Source of the DNA: a virus
IMG/VR virus record: IMGVR_UViG_3300042891_000430
Coordinates: 1 to 56,670 of that record
Length of the DNA: 56,670 nucleotides
Reading direction: 5' to 3' (one strand)
This document shows, piece after piece, positions 15,590-26,147 of the stretch; the first letter of the stretch is position 1, and the number at the start of each line of letters is the position of its first letter. The position numbers and the translations under genes are program-made. Below the pieces are notes generated by a model that was not told where the DNA came from, ran no database searches, and saw only the letters and a program-made list of their open reading frames with translations.

Positions 15590-18500
15590 TTACTTCCCGG
15601 TGTTGTAGTAGTCGATGTCTTCGAGGATATACTGGTTCCGCTTGTTCGTGCGGATACCCTGCACGACAGTACCCTTCTTCTCTTCCGTTTGTCGACGCTT
15701 CTCAGAGGCACGAAGATCTTTCATGTCGATCTGTGCGTCCTTCGGTTTGCCACGATTGAACTTCTCAATCGCGATCATCGCCTTCGCACGGTTGTTAGGG
15801 TTAGACACCCAGTCATTCATGAGCTTCTGACGCTCTTTATTGTAGCGTGCAAGATCACCCTGAATGGCGCTGCGCTCTTCAAAGCGCTCTGCCTCGCGTG
15901 CAGGCGTGAAGCCGATAGCCCGCGTGACTTTCTCTTGCGTCGTGTAAGGAGTGAACGTCTGGCGACCAGCTTCGTTCTTGAGACCTTCCTTACTAACGCG
16001 ATCAGCTTTGAGATAATCAGAGAGCGCTTTGATCGGGATGGTAAGCTCAGCGGCTTTCTGCCAGTCACCGCTCATCGCTGCACGGAAGCCCTTAACAGCA
16101 TCGACAACGTATGCCGTAGGAGCACCGCCAACGAGCTTGGCGACGTACGCCCATGCCGCGTCTTCAGTATCGCCGCGCGGTTCGCCGAACAAGATTGTCG
16201 GGAAGCCGAGACGGTTAGATGTATCGACGCCAATCATGCGCGTGAGACCACGACTTGCGATCTCGCCACCTTCGTTGCCAAGCATACCAGCCATGTAGCG
16301 ACGGACCATGCGTTCGAAGTCGCTTGGCTTGAAGTCAGAGATGTTAAGTGCGTTCGCAAGCAACAGTGCGATCTTCGCCAACTCCATGCCGGGAAGCCCA
16401 AGCACGCCAGCCATAGCCGCGTAGCTTGCCGTATAGATAGCGAGAGCGCGAACAGCCTTAACGCGATCTCCGGGGCTTTCGTTGCGGATGGCGCGACCAA
16501 CTTGGCGTCCAACTGCGTGGATCGAACCCTGCAAGAACAGTTTGAACTGCAGAGGGAGGCGCAAGTACTTGTTGCGGAATGTTGGCGGTACGTTCGTCGG
16601 AGACGAATTGAACTGCGAGTTACTGACCACGTCCTGCGCGTAACGCATGGCCTTCTCGTGGTCACCGCCATTACGCTTCATCTCAAGACGATAAGCAGCA
16701 AGTGCGGTAACGGTACGGTTAACTGCTTCCACTGCACGGGGCAGAGCGCGTGCAACATTCGACAGGTAGTCGATACCCTTATCCGCACCAGCAACAACTT
16801 TGTCGCCGATTGTTTTACCACCGCGCTGGCGCTTGATAGCCGTCATGTCAAACCCGGCGTCAGGGTCGACGACACCACGATCAACGAGGAAGTCTAGAAG
16901 CTCCTGCTCCTTAGGAGACAGACGGGCCTTAACCTGCTCGATGTAAGGCGCGTTACCATCTTTGCCTATAACAGCTTTAACCGTTTCAGCAGCGCCGCGA
17001 CCGAGCAACCGTCCAGCCGAGACATCATTGTACGCTTTTACGATGTGGTAGGCAGAGCGTGCTGCACCGTGATCGCCACCAAGCTCAGCAAACGTGTACG
17101 TAATCTGCGTGAGGTTGGTCATGCTGTAGCCAAGCGACAGCAGTTTGTCCGCGTAGGACAAAGCGTTCACGCGGTCTACACCACGGCCAAACGAAGATGC
17201 TTCTTCGATAGCGTTAGAGCCGATGACACGGTTCTCAACTTCGTTAGCAAGACGGCGAGCCATCGTGCCGTTGCCGGTACCCAGTGCAGAGAGCTTTTCG
17301 GTACGGTCGTTAAGATCCTTCAGCGCCTTAGTCATCGCCTCTTGGAACTTCGTGCGGGCCATATAGCCTGCAGAGCGCTCCATATATTCGATGGTGTTAC
17401 GCACGAAGTCAGTCGACATACCCGCCACGTTACGGCGAGGCATCTGTGTGCTCTGAATACGGTTCGGACCCATCATAGTGATGGAAAACTCGTTCAGAAT
17501 ACCAGTGATCTCGTTGCGCTGAGTAGGTGTCAGCTTAGACGTACCGAGCCGCTGCTCAGCCGTCTCCATCAGGGAACGGATCTGGTTAGGCAGCAGGTCG
17601 CGCCACTGACCAGTCGTGAGGTTCTTACGATCCTCTGGGTCAGACATTGCCAGACCTTCATCACGCAACTCCTTGGTGCGGGACTTGGCTTCCGACAGGC
17701 TCTCGACAAACTCGGTATAGCGATCCTGCACGGTGACACGGAAGCGCTGCTCGCCATCAACGTCCTGCTTAGTGACCTTGATCTGCTCGCCCTTGTCGTC
17801 CGTGAAGAAGTCTTTACCCGTCTTAGGATCGATATAGACGCTCTCAAAGCTAGTGGGGAGAGACTGCTTACGCACCCACTCCTCAGCATCTTTGCGGTCC
17901 TTAAAGTCGAATGTGTTGTCGCGCACCTTAGTGGCGTTGGCCGGAGCTTCGATCTTGTATCGGCCATGGACAACGAAGTCGCCACGACGAGCGAAGTTAA
18001 AGTACGGGCCATCAAGACGGGCAGCGTCAACTACGTTCGCAATATGCTTGGCTAGGATCGGACCAACCGCATCGACATCTGCAGCCGTAGTTTTGCCATC
18101 CATGAAGCGCTGTGCCACTGCGGGATCATCGATATCCGCACCGCGAAGAACGGCATCGACGACTGTACGCAAACGCGCATCAAGCATCTTAGGCAGCATG
18201 TCACGGATCTTTGTATAGATCTGTGCCAGCTCTGGCGTCTTATCTGCAAGTGCCTTGAAGCGTTCGGCTAGCTGCGGATGCTGAGACTTGCCCCAGACAC
18301 CGGACATTTTGTCCTTACCAAGATGCTTGTTCTTGGGGTCTGCAAGGGGAACATCGGGATGCACTTGGGCGCGGGAAGCGTCGAGTGCAATCGCAACCAT
18401 TTCCTCAAAGCCGTTACCCTTGAACTTGTTGCTAGCTGCAGCGAGCTCAATGAGGTCAGCTTCGAAGTCAGTAAGGATTTTAGCCTTCTCTCTACCCTGC

Positions 18501-21500
18501 ATCTGTACAAGGTCAGAGATAGTGCGGAGCGGGTTAGTATCCTTCCCAAATATGCGGTCGCCCATCTGAGCGATTTCGTTCAAACGAGAAAGCGCAATAG
18601 TGGCTTTGGTAGGAGTTCTGTAACTCGCAGTCGGTACGAACATCGCTTCTGCGACGGTCGTAGCTTCCTTCTTAATCTCAGTCTCAGCCTTTGGCTTCGG
18701 CTGTTCGTTACTACCGAAGTTACTGGCGAGCTCATCGATAAAGGGCTTAGCGTTCTTAAAGTTGAAGTCGGCACCGAGCTCTTCTTTAAGTACGTTCACA
18801 AGCTCCGTTGCCGTCTCGCGATCAACGCCACGGCTCTCAAGCTCACGACGGATGCTAGCGTCGATACCACGACGAGCAGCGTAGTCTGGAACATTAACGT
18901 CGCGAACTTCGCGCGCGGCCATGGCACGCGCCATCTCTTCGGGCTTGAGTGCAGAGTATTTTGCACCGCGAGGAAGTGCCTCACGTTCTTCAAATGCACG
19001 GTCAGTATAGCGGATAGCTTCTTCAAGGGCCGAGCGTGTATTCGGCGTAGTGCCAAGCGTCTGACGGACGAGGTCGACCATCGCCTTGAACGTGTCACGC
19101 ACCCAGCCGCCAGCCGGGTTGATGTTCATAGCGCGGAGCTGTGCGTCAGAGATCTTGATCTCTGTGAGCAAGTCTTGGAAGTCAGGGTTGGACCAAGTCT
19201 CCGAGATAAACTCGTCAGCGTTCTTGAGGCCGTACCGAACATCAAGCGCTTCGTATGCTGCTTTGAGCTCGGGGTTGTTCTCAAGCTCGCTCTTCACAAA
19301 ATCGCGAAGGCTTTCGATCTGCTTAGCAAGAGCCTTGTTACGGCGGATAGCATTTGCCAGCACACCATGCAGCGCCTCATGGATAATGAGGTTGCGTCCT
19401 TCCCGCGTGCCGGGAACATAATAGTCCTCATGGATGAGGATATGGTTCTTGATCGGATCGTAAGCACCTGCAATGCGGTCGCTACGCCCAGTCAGGATAT
19501 TGGCGCGGCGCATTGTGTCGTTATCGACGACCATTACCTTCATGTCGCCAATGAGGCGCATGATACGGCTTTCGATAAAATCGCTTAACGCGTTACGAAC
19601 CTTCTTCTTGTCCCCAGTGAGTACGTTCTCAGCGAACATCTCACGGACAGTCGTTTCGCGGCTTGCGTAGATTGGCTCGTCTGAGATCTCGTTAATGAGA
19701 CGGCGGAACTCGCTTGTCTGCAAACGGCTGATCGGAAACTCAGCGTTGGCACGAACAGCGGCAAGGAACTCGCCCTTGTCAGAACGGACGATCCAATTCT
19801 TAAACTGGCTATCCGTCATGTTGTTCAGGCGTTCGGCAAGGCGAGCCTTCTCAGAACCACGCGACGAGTACTCAGCCTTCAGAAGATCATAGATGCTGAC
19901 TTCGCGACCAGTAAGTTTGGCGTAATTATCAGCCGCGTCTTCTGCGGCTTTGGCGCGGTTCTCGTCCAGAGAGATGTAGTTCTGCTGATCGTTAACGTCA
20001 GACTGACCGCCAGACTTATCACTCTTTTTGCTGTCGAGATGAAGACGTGCAATCTCTTCGAGCTGCTCCTTTGGAAGAGCAAGGAACGCATCCTTATCCT
20101 TCTGCCGCTTGAGCTGAGTTTCTACGATATCGTCAATGGCAGCTTTAACCTGCGCGTCAGTGTAGTCGCGCTTCTCCACCTCAGGAGGAGTTTCGGGTTC
20201 AGGAAGTTCTGCCTTAGCTGCAGCTTCTTCCTCTGCTACGCGACGACGTTCGATGGTCTCAAGATTAGCTTCATGTTCTTGCTGCCATGCAGCATCAATC
20301 TTTTTAGTGCGCTCAGTGTTTGCAGCCGAGCGGCCACGTGTCTGACCAGACTTCGCTTCAGCGGCGTCCTTGTAATACTGCGGTGCAGCATCTCCAGCGG
20401 TCTTAACGGCAGTGAGGGCGCGGCGCACAAATCGGTCGCGTGCTTTCGGGTTAGTCGTATCAGGGGCAACACCGAAGTCACGGTTGTCGCCTTCTGTAGT
20501 CAAGCGATAACCGCGCTGCGCGGCAGCGGCTTCGCGGGCAAGTTCTGCTTCCTGCTCAGCGCTACGAAGGATACGACGCGGCGGCTGCTCAGCCTTCGGC
20601 GGCGTTACTTCGGTAGTAACAGGAGCTTCCGACGCTGCTGCCTTTGGCTTTTCGGGAGCCTTAACGCGGCGGCGCACACGCTCAACGATTGGCCCAGTCT
20701 TGGGACCGGCACCGGCGGGAGGAGTTTCGACGCGCTCTGCTATGACTTCCTGCGGTGTGCGGACTTCGACAGTATCAGTAGGTGCAGCCTGTTCGGCTAC
20801 CTTGGCGATATCAGCGTTAACCGTCTCGCTGCTCGTCAGAGCATCAGTCTTCGGCGTACCAGCTTCATCACGAACTGTGATGGCTGCAGGCTCTGCGCCA
20901 CGCTCTTCGACGGCACGAACTGCTTCTGTCTTAGAAGTATCACCCATGCCAAGGGCTTCGTTAAGACGCCCCTTTTTATCAAGATCACGCAGAGCTTTGG
21001 CGGTAATCTTTTTGGGGTTGTAGTACGCACGAGTACCGCTCGGCAGCTTGATGGACTTCATACCTTCTGGCAGAGGAGGGATGCCATTCTGCACAAGTTG
21101 GCGATCTTCAAACGTCACACCTTCTGGGAACAAAACAGTAGAACGGCCAGCTTCAGGACTGACCATATCATTGACCTGAGCCTCAAACTGTTCGGGCTTC
21201 TCGGCAACAGTTGGTTCGCCCTGCGTGCGTTGTTCGATTGTAGGCTCAGGCTGGGTTGCTTCGATACCAGCTTTGATATTTTCGTCTTCGATCTGACGCT
21301 TTGTCTTACCTTCTGGCGGTGTCAGCGATAGCTCGCTGAAATCTAACCTGCCTGTGGTCCAATGGCTTTTACCGTTCTTGCTTGTATAGAAGCCAAACGA
21401 TGGACCAGTTGTGCCGTCAGAAAATACAGACCGCACAACGGTGCGCGGTAAGCGGCGTCTGCCAGAAAGGAAAGCACCAATCCCAGTCGCAGGTTCCTTG

Positions 21501-23020
21501 TGCTCGACTGTGAATGTGAGAACGCCATCCGGCGTATATAGCTTTGTTCCCTCGGGAAGCTTCTGCAGCGTCTCATACGCGGCACGTGGATACGCTTTTG
21601 TACCCTGCGCTTCAACAACATCAGAGAACGAGACGTCAGCGGGGGCAGGCTTAGCTTCTTCAGTAGTTTTAGCTGCGGCTTCCTCAGCCGCGCGCTGCTC
21701 TCTAACGCGGCGCACAAGCTCTTTAGCTCGCTCGTTAAGATCGTTCTTCGCTGCGGCCTCAACCGTCGGATCGATATCAGTTGTCGTTGCCGTACCAGCG
21801 TCAGGCTTTACTGCTTCTGCTACTGCCGGATCGACACCAGCGGGTGGGCGGGCAGCACGTTCTTCTGCACGGCGCTCGATGCGGCCAGCAACCTTTACAC
21901 CACCAAACGGGACACCGCTGAAGAACGCATTAACAGTAGCATCCGCGACCTTAGCTGCACGATGAACAAAGTCTTCGTTACCACCGAAGTAACCGGCCAG
22001 AAGCTCGGTCGTTGCAGCGCTAGCGAACCCGCCAACGGCAAACATGGCAGGATCGGCGACGGCCAGACGAGCAAGATCGCGTGTGAAGTTCTGTGTGAAC
22101 TTACCCGGATCGCCGATGTACTTAACCATCAAACCAGTGGCGAGACCGTTCACGGCACCGCCAATGAGTGAAATCCTACGGACGTCCTGCTGTGTTAGCT
22201 CGCCAGACTTGAGCTTGTCTTGGATGCCCTTGTCTTCGAGCAAAGCGTTGTACGTCGCACCGATACCTTGCACGGCACCAATGCCCACGCCTGTCGCGAC
22301 ACCGCCAAGCATGAAAGGAGCGAAGCCACCAAAGCCTTCGCCAAAACGCTCCATCAGGTATGTGCCGAAATCCCCGACACCCCTAACTTCGCTCAGGCTA
22401 TTGATCTCACCGCGAACCAGTTTGGCCTGACCTTCAGACCAATCAGCAAGATCTTTGGCCCAGTCCAGTTTGATCTCTTCGTTCGTCAGAAGTTCTGACA
22501 TCACGTTGAGACCACGTGCCGCTTCACCAATCGAACCAGCCATACCCTTAGCGGCAGACATGGTGAACGGTGCGACGAGCTTAGAAGCGAGCTGACCAGC
22601 TACGACGTTACCGCCAGCGGGGTCATAGAAGTCGCCCATAGCGTTACTAACGCCAAGGCCAACGTCACGAAACTGATCGCCTTCGTTACCAAGCCCTTGG
22701 TCACGCGGCTGCTCTTGGAAAACAGAACTGTCGCGCACACGCTCGGGCTCGGAGGCTGGCATGGGGGCATCGCGCATGATCGCAAGACCTGCGCTATCAC
22801 CCATCGGATCAGTGCCCATCAGCGGAGGCTCAACGCGCCCCGGTGCGGTCTCTTTCTCTGGCTCAGTCGAGCTAATATCACGCAGATATTGTTCGCCAGC
22901 CTTTAGAGCTTGGCCGACAAAACCCGGCTTCGGATTGTTTTCATCATAGAGAAACTGTTCGAAATCCAGTTTCTCATCCGCATTGCTTTTGAGAAACTGT
23001 TCGAAATCGAGCTCAGCCAT
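15590..23020 (-). CDS. giant internal virion protein with metallopeptidase-like motif, 2476 aa
   Basis: The ATG at 23020 shares a base with the preceding stop (TGATG). The N-terminus repeats LDFEQFL twice within 20 residues. A glycine/alanine-rich hydrophobic stretch follows (about 130-330), then long charged Pro/Ala/Glu linkers (about 380-1000). A zinc-peptidase-like HEALHG sits near residue 1213. The C-terminal third is helical, with features of large polyvalent proteins that podoviruses eject into the host (RNKYLRLPLQFKLF region near 2150). It is presumably packaged in the virion and ejected with DNA to build the envelope channel or act on host targets. Two GTTAC-N7-GTAAC dyads (20604, 21977) lie within it. 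Confidence 0.85.
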   Translation of the reverse strand: MAELDFEQFLKSNADEKLDFEQFLYDENNPKPGFVGQALKAGEQYLRDISSTEPEKETAPGRVEPPLMGTDPMGDSAGLAIMRDAPMPASEPERVRDSSVFQEQPRDQGLGNEGDQFRDVGLGVSNAMGDFYDPAGGNVVAGQLASKLVAPFTMSAAKGMAGSIGEAARGLNVMSELLTNEEIKLDWAKDLADWSEGQAKLVRGEINSLSEVRGVGDFGTYLMERFGEGFGGFAPFMLGGVATGVGIGAVQGIGATYNALLEDKGIQDKLKSGELTQQDVRRISLIGGAVNGLATGLMVKYIGDPGKFTQNFTRDLARLAVADPAMFAVGGFASAATTELLAGYFGGNEDFVHRAAKVADATVNAFFSGVPFGGVKVAGRIERRAEERAARPPAGVDPAVAEAVKPDAGTATTTDIDPTVEAAAKNDLNERAKELVRRVREQRAAEEAAAKTTEEAKPAPADVSFSDVVEAQGTKAYPRAAYETLQKLPEGTKLYTPDGVLTFTVEHKEPATGIGAFLSGRRRLPRTVVRSVFSDGTTGPSFGFYTSKNGKSHWTTGRLDFSELSLTPPEGKTKRQIEDENIKAGIEATQPEPTIEQRTQGEPTVAEKPEQFEAQVNDMVSPEAGRSTVLFPEGVTFEDRQLVQNGIPPLPEGMKSIKLPSGTRAYYNPKKITAKALRDLDKKGRLNEALGMGDTSKTEAVRAVEERGAEPAAITVRDEAGTPKTDALTSSETVNADIAKVAEQAAPTDTVEVRTPQEVIAERVETPPAGAGPKTGPIVERVRRRVKAPEKPKAAASEAPVTTEVTPPKAEQPPRRILRSAEQEAELAREAAAAQRGYRLTTEGDNRDFGVAPDTTNPKARDRFVRRALTAVKTAGDAAPQYYKDAAEAKSGQTRGRSAANTERTKKIDAAWQQEHEANLETIERRRVAEEEAAAKAELPEPETPPEVEKRDYTDAQVKAAIDDIVETQLKRQKDKDAFLALPKEQLEEIARLHLDSKKSDKSGGQSDVNDQQNYISLDENRAKAAEDAADNYAKLTGREVSIYDLLKAEYSSRGSEKARLAERLNNMTDSQFKNWIVRSDKGEFLAAVRANAEFPISRLQTSEFRRLINEISDEPIYASRETTVREMFAENVLTGDKKKVRNALSDFIESRIMRLIGDMKVMVVDNDTMRRANILTGRSDRIAGAYDPIKNHILIHEDYYVPGTREGRNLIIHEALHGVLANAIRRNKALAKQIESLRDFVKSELENNPELKAAYEALDVRYGLKNADEFISETWSNPDFQDLLTEIKISDAQLRAMNINPAGGWVRDTFKAMVDLVRQTLGTTPNTRSALEEAIRYTDRAFEEREALPRGAKYSALKPEEMARAMAAREVRDVNVPDYAARRGIDASIRRELESRGVDRETATELVNVLKEELGADFNFKNAKPFIDELASNFGSNEQPKPKAETEIKKEATTVAEAMFVPTASYRTPTKATIALSRLNEIAQMGDRIFGKDTNPLRTISDLVQMQGREKAKILTDFEADLIELAAASNKFKGNGFEEMVAIALDASRAQVHPDVPLADPKNKHLGKDKMSGVWGKSQHPQLAERFKALADKTPELAQIYTKIRDMLPKMLDARLRTVVDAVLRGADIDDPAVAQRFMDGKTTAADVDAVGPILAKHIANVVDAARLDGPYFNFARRGDFVVHGRYKIEAPANATKVRDNTFDFKDRKDAEEWVRKQSLPTSFESVYIDPKTGKDFFTDDKGEQIKVTKQDVDGEQRFRVTVQDRYTEFVESLSEAKSRTKELRDEGLAMSDPEDRKNLTTGQWRDLLPNQIRSLMETAEQRLGTSKLTPTQRNEITGILNEFSITMMGPNRIQSTQMPRRNVAGMSTDFVRNTIEYMERSAGYMARTKFQEAMTKALKDLNDRTEKLSALGTGNGTMARRLANEVENRVIGSNAIEEASSFGRGVDRVNALSYADKLLSLGYSMTNLTQITYTFAELGGDHGAARSAYHIVKAYNDVSAGRLLGRGAAETVKAVIGKDGNAPYIEQVKARLSPKEQELLDFLVDRGVVDPDAGFDMTAIKRQRGGKTIGDKVVAGADKGIDYLSNVARALPRAVEAVNRTVTALAAYRLEMKRNGGDHEKAMRYAQDVVSNSQFNSSPTNVPPTFRNKYLRLPLQFKLFLQGSIHAVGRQVGRAIRNESPGDRVKAVRALAIYTASYAAMAGVLGLPGMELAKIALLLANALNISDFKPSDFERMVRRYMAGMLGNEGGEIASRGLTRMIGVDTSNRLGFPTILFGEPRGDTEDAAWAYVAKLVGGAPTAYVVDAVKGFRAAMSGDWQKAAELTIPIKALSDYLKADRVSKEGLKNEAGRQTFTPYTTQEKVTRAIGFTPAREAERFEERSAIQGDLARYNKERQKLMNDWVSNPNNRAKAMIAIEKFNRGKPKDAQIDMKDLRASEKRRQTEEKKGTVVQGIRTNKRNQYILEDIDYYNTGK
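20604..20620. repeat. GTTACT-N5-AGTAAC dyad
   Basis: 6-bp perfect arms around TCGGT, inside the giant virion-protein gene; same spacer as the copy at 32045. Confidence 0.75.
21977..21993. repeat. GTTAC-N7-GTAAC dyad
   Basis: 5-bp arms in the giant virion-protein gene, in a different codon frame from the copy at 20604. Confidence 0.65.
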
Positions 23021-25053
23021 CACAGTCCCTCAGTCGAAAATCCGTTTTCTTTCAGGTAGTTTAGCATATCCTGACGTCTAGCTGGGTTCTCTTTTAGGAC
23101 ACGCTTAGCTTCTTTCATATCTTCTGCGGAGAGAGGAGAAGGACCACGGTCACGAACTGACTTCTGCACGCCCATGATCTGGCGTGCCGTCGCACCATCA
23201 ACGATCACAGGGCGGTTGTCACCAATACGCAGACGACCTGAACTGTCGAAACGTACAGGCGTGTTTGGGTCGACAGCTTCATTCATCAAACGAGCCACTT
23301 GGCCCTTAGTCATCTCGTTCTTCTGGCCAATGACAACGGCAGCATCTTGGATGCGGCCAATGTCTTTTTTCGGTAAGCGCTTGGCAAGCATAGTCGGAGC
23401 TTCTGGAGTACCAGCAATAGCTTCTTCGTACTCTTTGTAGACATCGTTGAGCTTCTCGCCCTTGACCGAAAGGTTCGTCGTGTTCTCCGAACGGATATCG
23501 GCCTTCGTCGATCCAAGCTGACCAGTCGTCATGCTCTCAACAAAGCGGCCACGAGCGCGTGCCGGGGCAGTAGCCTCAGAACGTGCATCGCCTTGGACGA
23601 CCGGGATCGCTTCGCCAGTGTCGACATCCTTGTCAGACAGCATATCGACGTAACCACGGGTAGTAACCGCACGGGTCATTTTATCGACGTCGACCGCTTC
23701 GCTAGCCTTAGCCTTTGCTGAACCGCTGGGAGACAATGGTGTCACGCCAAGACCGCGCAATGCGTAAGCTACGCCAGTATCAGAGCGCTTCTTAGCTGGG
23801 ATATTCTGACGTACACCAGCAACGATCTTGCCGTAAACTTCGGTAGCCTTGTCCTCAATCCGCGCACGCTCTTCCTCCGTCTCAGCGGCAGCGTGTTGGC
23901 GTTTGAGGATGTTATGCTCCTTAATCAGAGCGGTAGTATCAATAGCTTCAGTGGCTGGAGCTGTTGCACCGGCCTTAGCCTGAGGCTTCGCACCAATCCC
24001 ACGCGCTTTGGCTTGCGCTGCAACCTGACCGAGCTGTTGTGTGAACGCCTGACCGCTTCTGAGTTGCTGCGCCATCTGGGCAAGCTGCGGCGGTGTAGCG
24101 TTAATCTCTTCCTGAGTGACGTTACCCTTAACGATCTTAGCTTTAACTGCCCCATCGGGGCCGACGGTGAAGTCTTCACCCTCAGTCGCAACTGCCGGAC
24201 GGATCTGCATCGGGCCCGGAAGATCGTAATTGTAGGCGTCGGCGATCAACTTAGCTGCAGAGCGAACGTCACCGTCTTCGAGTGCCTGTGTGGCAAGCAT
24301 ACCGCGCGTCTGCGAGTTAGCCTTGTTGTACATAAGAAGGCCATTGGCAGCGGCGGCACCCTTATCGGGTTCGCCCTTCTTATCATAGTACTCGTACATC
24401 GCTGCGATACGCGCCGCGCTCTTGGCTTCCTCAGGAAGCACATTGTCGGGATCGATGATCTGATCGAGGGCTGCAATTTGGTCCTTAGTGAACGCGCCCT
24501 TGTTCTGGGCGAACGCGCGATACTTGTCTTCGCCGCCGTCGACAGCCACAGCTTCGTTACTAGCCGTGAGGTTCTGGACCATGTTCTTAACACCGGCATC
24601 CACGCCGGGAGACGCAAGCTCGAACATCTTGTCTGCTACGTCGAACTGCTCAGTATTAGTGGGAGCGGCTTCATCTGACGGCGTAGTAGCATCGTCAACA
24701 GCGCGCTTTATGCTCGAACCTACGAGACCGCCAGTCGCGTAAAGTTCAGACGTGCCTGCCCCAATGTTGGGGTCCATCTTGTTGTAGTTAATGATGTCTT
24801 CGTCGAGCTTATTTAGTGTGTTGATGTCGCCAGCGCGGAACGCGCGACCGCGAGCACCAAGCAGGCTCTTCGCACCAGCTTCGAAATCAGACAACGAACT
24901 ATCTTCGTCTTCGTCACTACCATAACCGTAATGGCGCTTTGAAGCACCACTACGGGCCTTGAGGTAGGCTTTGCGGTACTCGCTATCGTCCATCATCTTC
25001 CAGCCAGACTGCAGGCCAGCGGTGAACTCTTTAAGCTCTTGAGCGAAACCCAT
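23020..25053 (-). CDS. putative internal virion protein, 677 aa
   Basis: The protein is largely helical and Ala/Lys/Glu-rich, without membrane segments or recognised catalytic motifs. It lies between two other probable internal virion genes, overlapping the giant-protein start at its 3' end and the 364-aa gene's stop at its 5' end. By position it is likely ejected or held in the capsid with those proteins. No family can be named from sequence alone. Confidence 0.8.
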   Translation of the reverse strand: MGFAQELKEFTAGLQSGWKMMDDSEYRKAYLKARSGASKRHYGYGSDEDEDSSLSDFEAGAKSLLGARGRAFRAGDINTLNKLDEDIINYNKMDPNIGAGTSELYATGGLVGSSIKRAVDDATTPSDEAAPTNTEQFDVADKMFELASPGVDAGVKNMVQNLTASNEAVAVDGGEDKYRAFAQNKGAFTKDQIAALDQIIDPDNVLPEEAKSAARIAAMYEYYDKKGEPDKGAAAANGLLMYNKANSQTRGMLATQALEDGDVRSAAKLIADAYNYDLPGPMQIRPAVATEGEDFTVGPDGAVKAKIVKGNVTQEEINATPPQLAQMAQQLRSGQAFTQQLGQVAAQAKARGIGAKPQAKAGATAPATEAIDTTALIKEHNILKRQHAAAETEEERARIEDKATEVYGKIVAGVRQNIPAKKRSDTGVAYALRGLGVTPLSPSGSAKAKASEAVDVDKMTRAVTTRGYVDMLSDKDVDTGEAIPVVQGDARSEATAPARARGRFVESMTTGQLGSTKADIRSENTTNLSVKGEKLNDVYKEYEEAIAGTPEAPTMLAKRLPKKDIGRIQDAAVVIGQKNEMTKGQVARLMNEAVDPNTPVRFDSSGRLRIGDNRPVIVDGATARQIMGVQKSVRDRGPSPLSAEDMKEAKRVLKENPARRQDMLNYLKENGFSTEGL

Positions 25054-26147
25054 TAGACGGCTCCACGGGATGCAAATGTCGGGGGTTGAATTGGTGCCAT
25101 ACCAACTTCAGGGATTGCTCCAGAACGCTGCGGAAGATCCGTGCGCTCCTTCTTAGCTTTCTCGATCATTTGGTGCATGGTCTTCTCGCCGACCCAAGCG
25201 ACGACGTCCTTAGGAACAACGAACTCGCCAGCGTTCAGACGGGCAGGGACATCGTCGACGGCCTTACCACGTGTCGGAGAAGCTTCGGCTGGGACTGCGC
25301 CACCAGAGACCGGACCACCATCTTCAAGGTAAGACATAGCCGCTTTGGCTCCGATACCAAGAACGGTACCAGCCAGACCGCCCCAACCTGATGAGCTGGA
25401 CTGATTAGCCTTCCAAGCATCAAGCGAGTTCTGGTAACCCATATTGAGGATGTTGCCCCAAGTACCAACGGCTTGGTTGCCGAGACCCTGCCACTGAGTA
25501 GCCGTTCCCATGGTGTTAGCACCGGAGGCTGTGGTAGCGAGGCCAGCATTGACTGCTTGGTTACCACCCTGAAGTGCAGTGCCGTATGTAGCGGCAACCT
25601 GACCGGGGTAGCCCCTGCCGACGTTGATGGCTTCAGAACGCAGGGCGCGGGATACCGCGTCAACCTGAGCGTTGGCTTGGTTACCAGCAGCCGCCGTAGC
25701 AGCCGCCTGACCTGTACGAGCGCCGATATCAAGAGCAGCGTAACGGGTCGAGCTCGGATCAATACCGAAACTCTCAAGGTTACGGGTAGCGGCCTCGCGA
25801 GCGCGGTCAAACTGCTGGGCTACGCCAGCTTGGGCGCGTCCAACTTCAAGTTCGCGGCGTTCTTTAGTGCCATATGTCGAGGCGTCCCGTATGAGGTCCA
25901 TCTCAAGCGGGCGGTATTTCTCGGTATAGAAGGCGCGATCAGCTTCGGCGGCTCGCTGATTGTCCTCCATGATCTGCATGGCGCGGCCAATGACGCGGTC
26001 TGAGACTTCGCGGTCAAGCCTATATTGTTCCTTAGCCCAGTCTAGCTGCTCACGGCCTAGCTTATAGGAGTACTCGGCAGACTTCTCTGAGGCTGCGGCG
26101 AGTTGGCTATAATCTGGTGCCGGAGGTGCCTTAGCTTTACCACCCAT
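25053..26147 (-). CDS. putative internal virion protein, 364 aa
   Basis: A charged coiled-coil N-terminus (about 1-110) leads to a Gly/Ala/Gln-rich middle (about 140-270) containing SGWGGLAGTVLGIGAKAAM, a possible membrane-active helix. The C-terminal motif DDVPARLNAGEFVVPKDVV recurs in internal proteins of podoviruses of marine and soil alphaproteobacteria, as far as I recall. The gene is joined to both neighbours by TAATG overlaps. Likely part of the ejected protein set. Confidence 0.8.
   Translation of the reverse strand: MGGKAKAPPAPDYSQLAAASEKSAEYSYKLGREQLDWAKEQYRLDREVSDRVIGRAMQIMEDNQRAAEADRAFYTEKYRPLEMDLIRDASTYGTKERRELEVGRAQAGVAQQFDRAREAATRNLESFGIDPSSTRYAALDIGARTGQAAATAAAGNQANAQVDAVSRALRSEAINVGRGYPGQVAATYGTALQGGNQAVNAGLATTASGANTMGTATQWQGLGNQAVGTWGNILNMGYQNSLDAWKANQSSSSGWGGLAGTVLGIGAKAAMSYLEDGGPVSGGAVPAEASPTRGKAVDDVPARLNAGEFVVPKDVVAWVGEKTMHQMIEKAKKERTDLPQRSGAIPEVGMAPIQPPTFASRGAV

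Noticed and set aside
15689-21331. Long plus-strand ORFs (402, 336, 436 and 430 codons) opposite the giant virion gene
   Set aside because: They lie antisense to a clearly protein-like frame, have no ribosome-binding leaders, and their translations are Arg/Cys/His/Val-rich and shadow-like.
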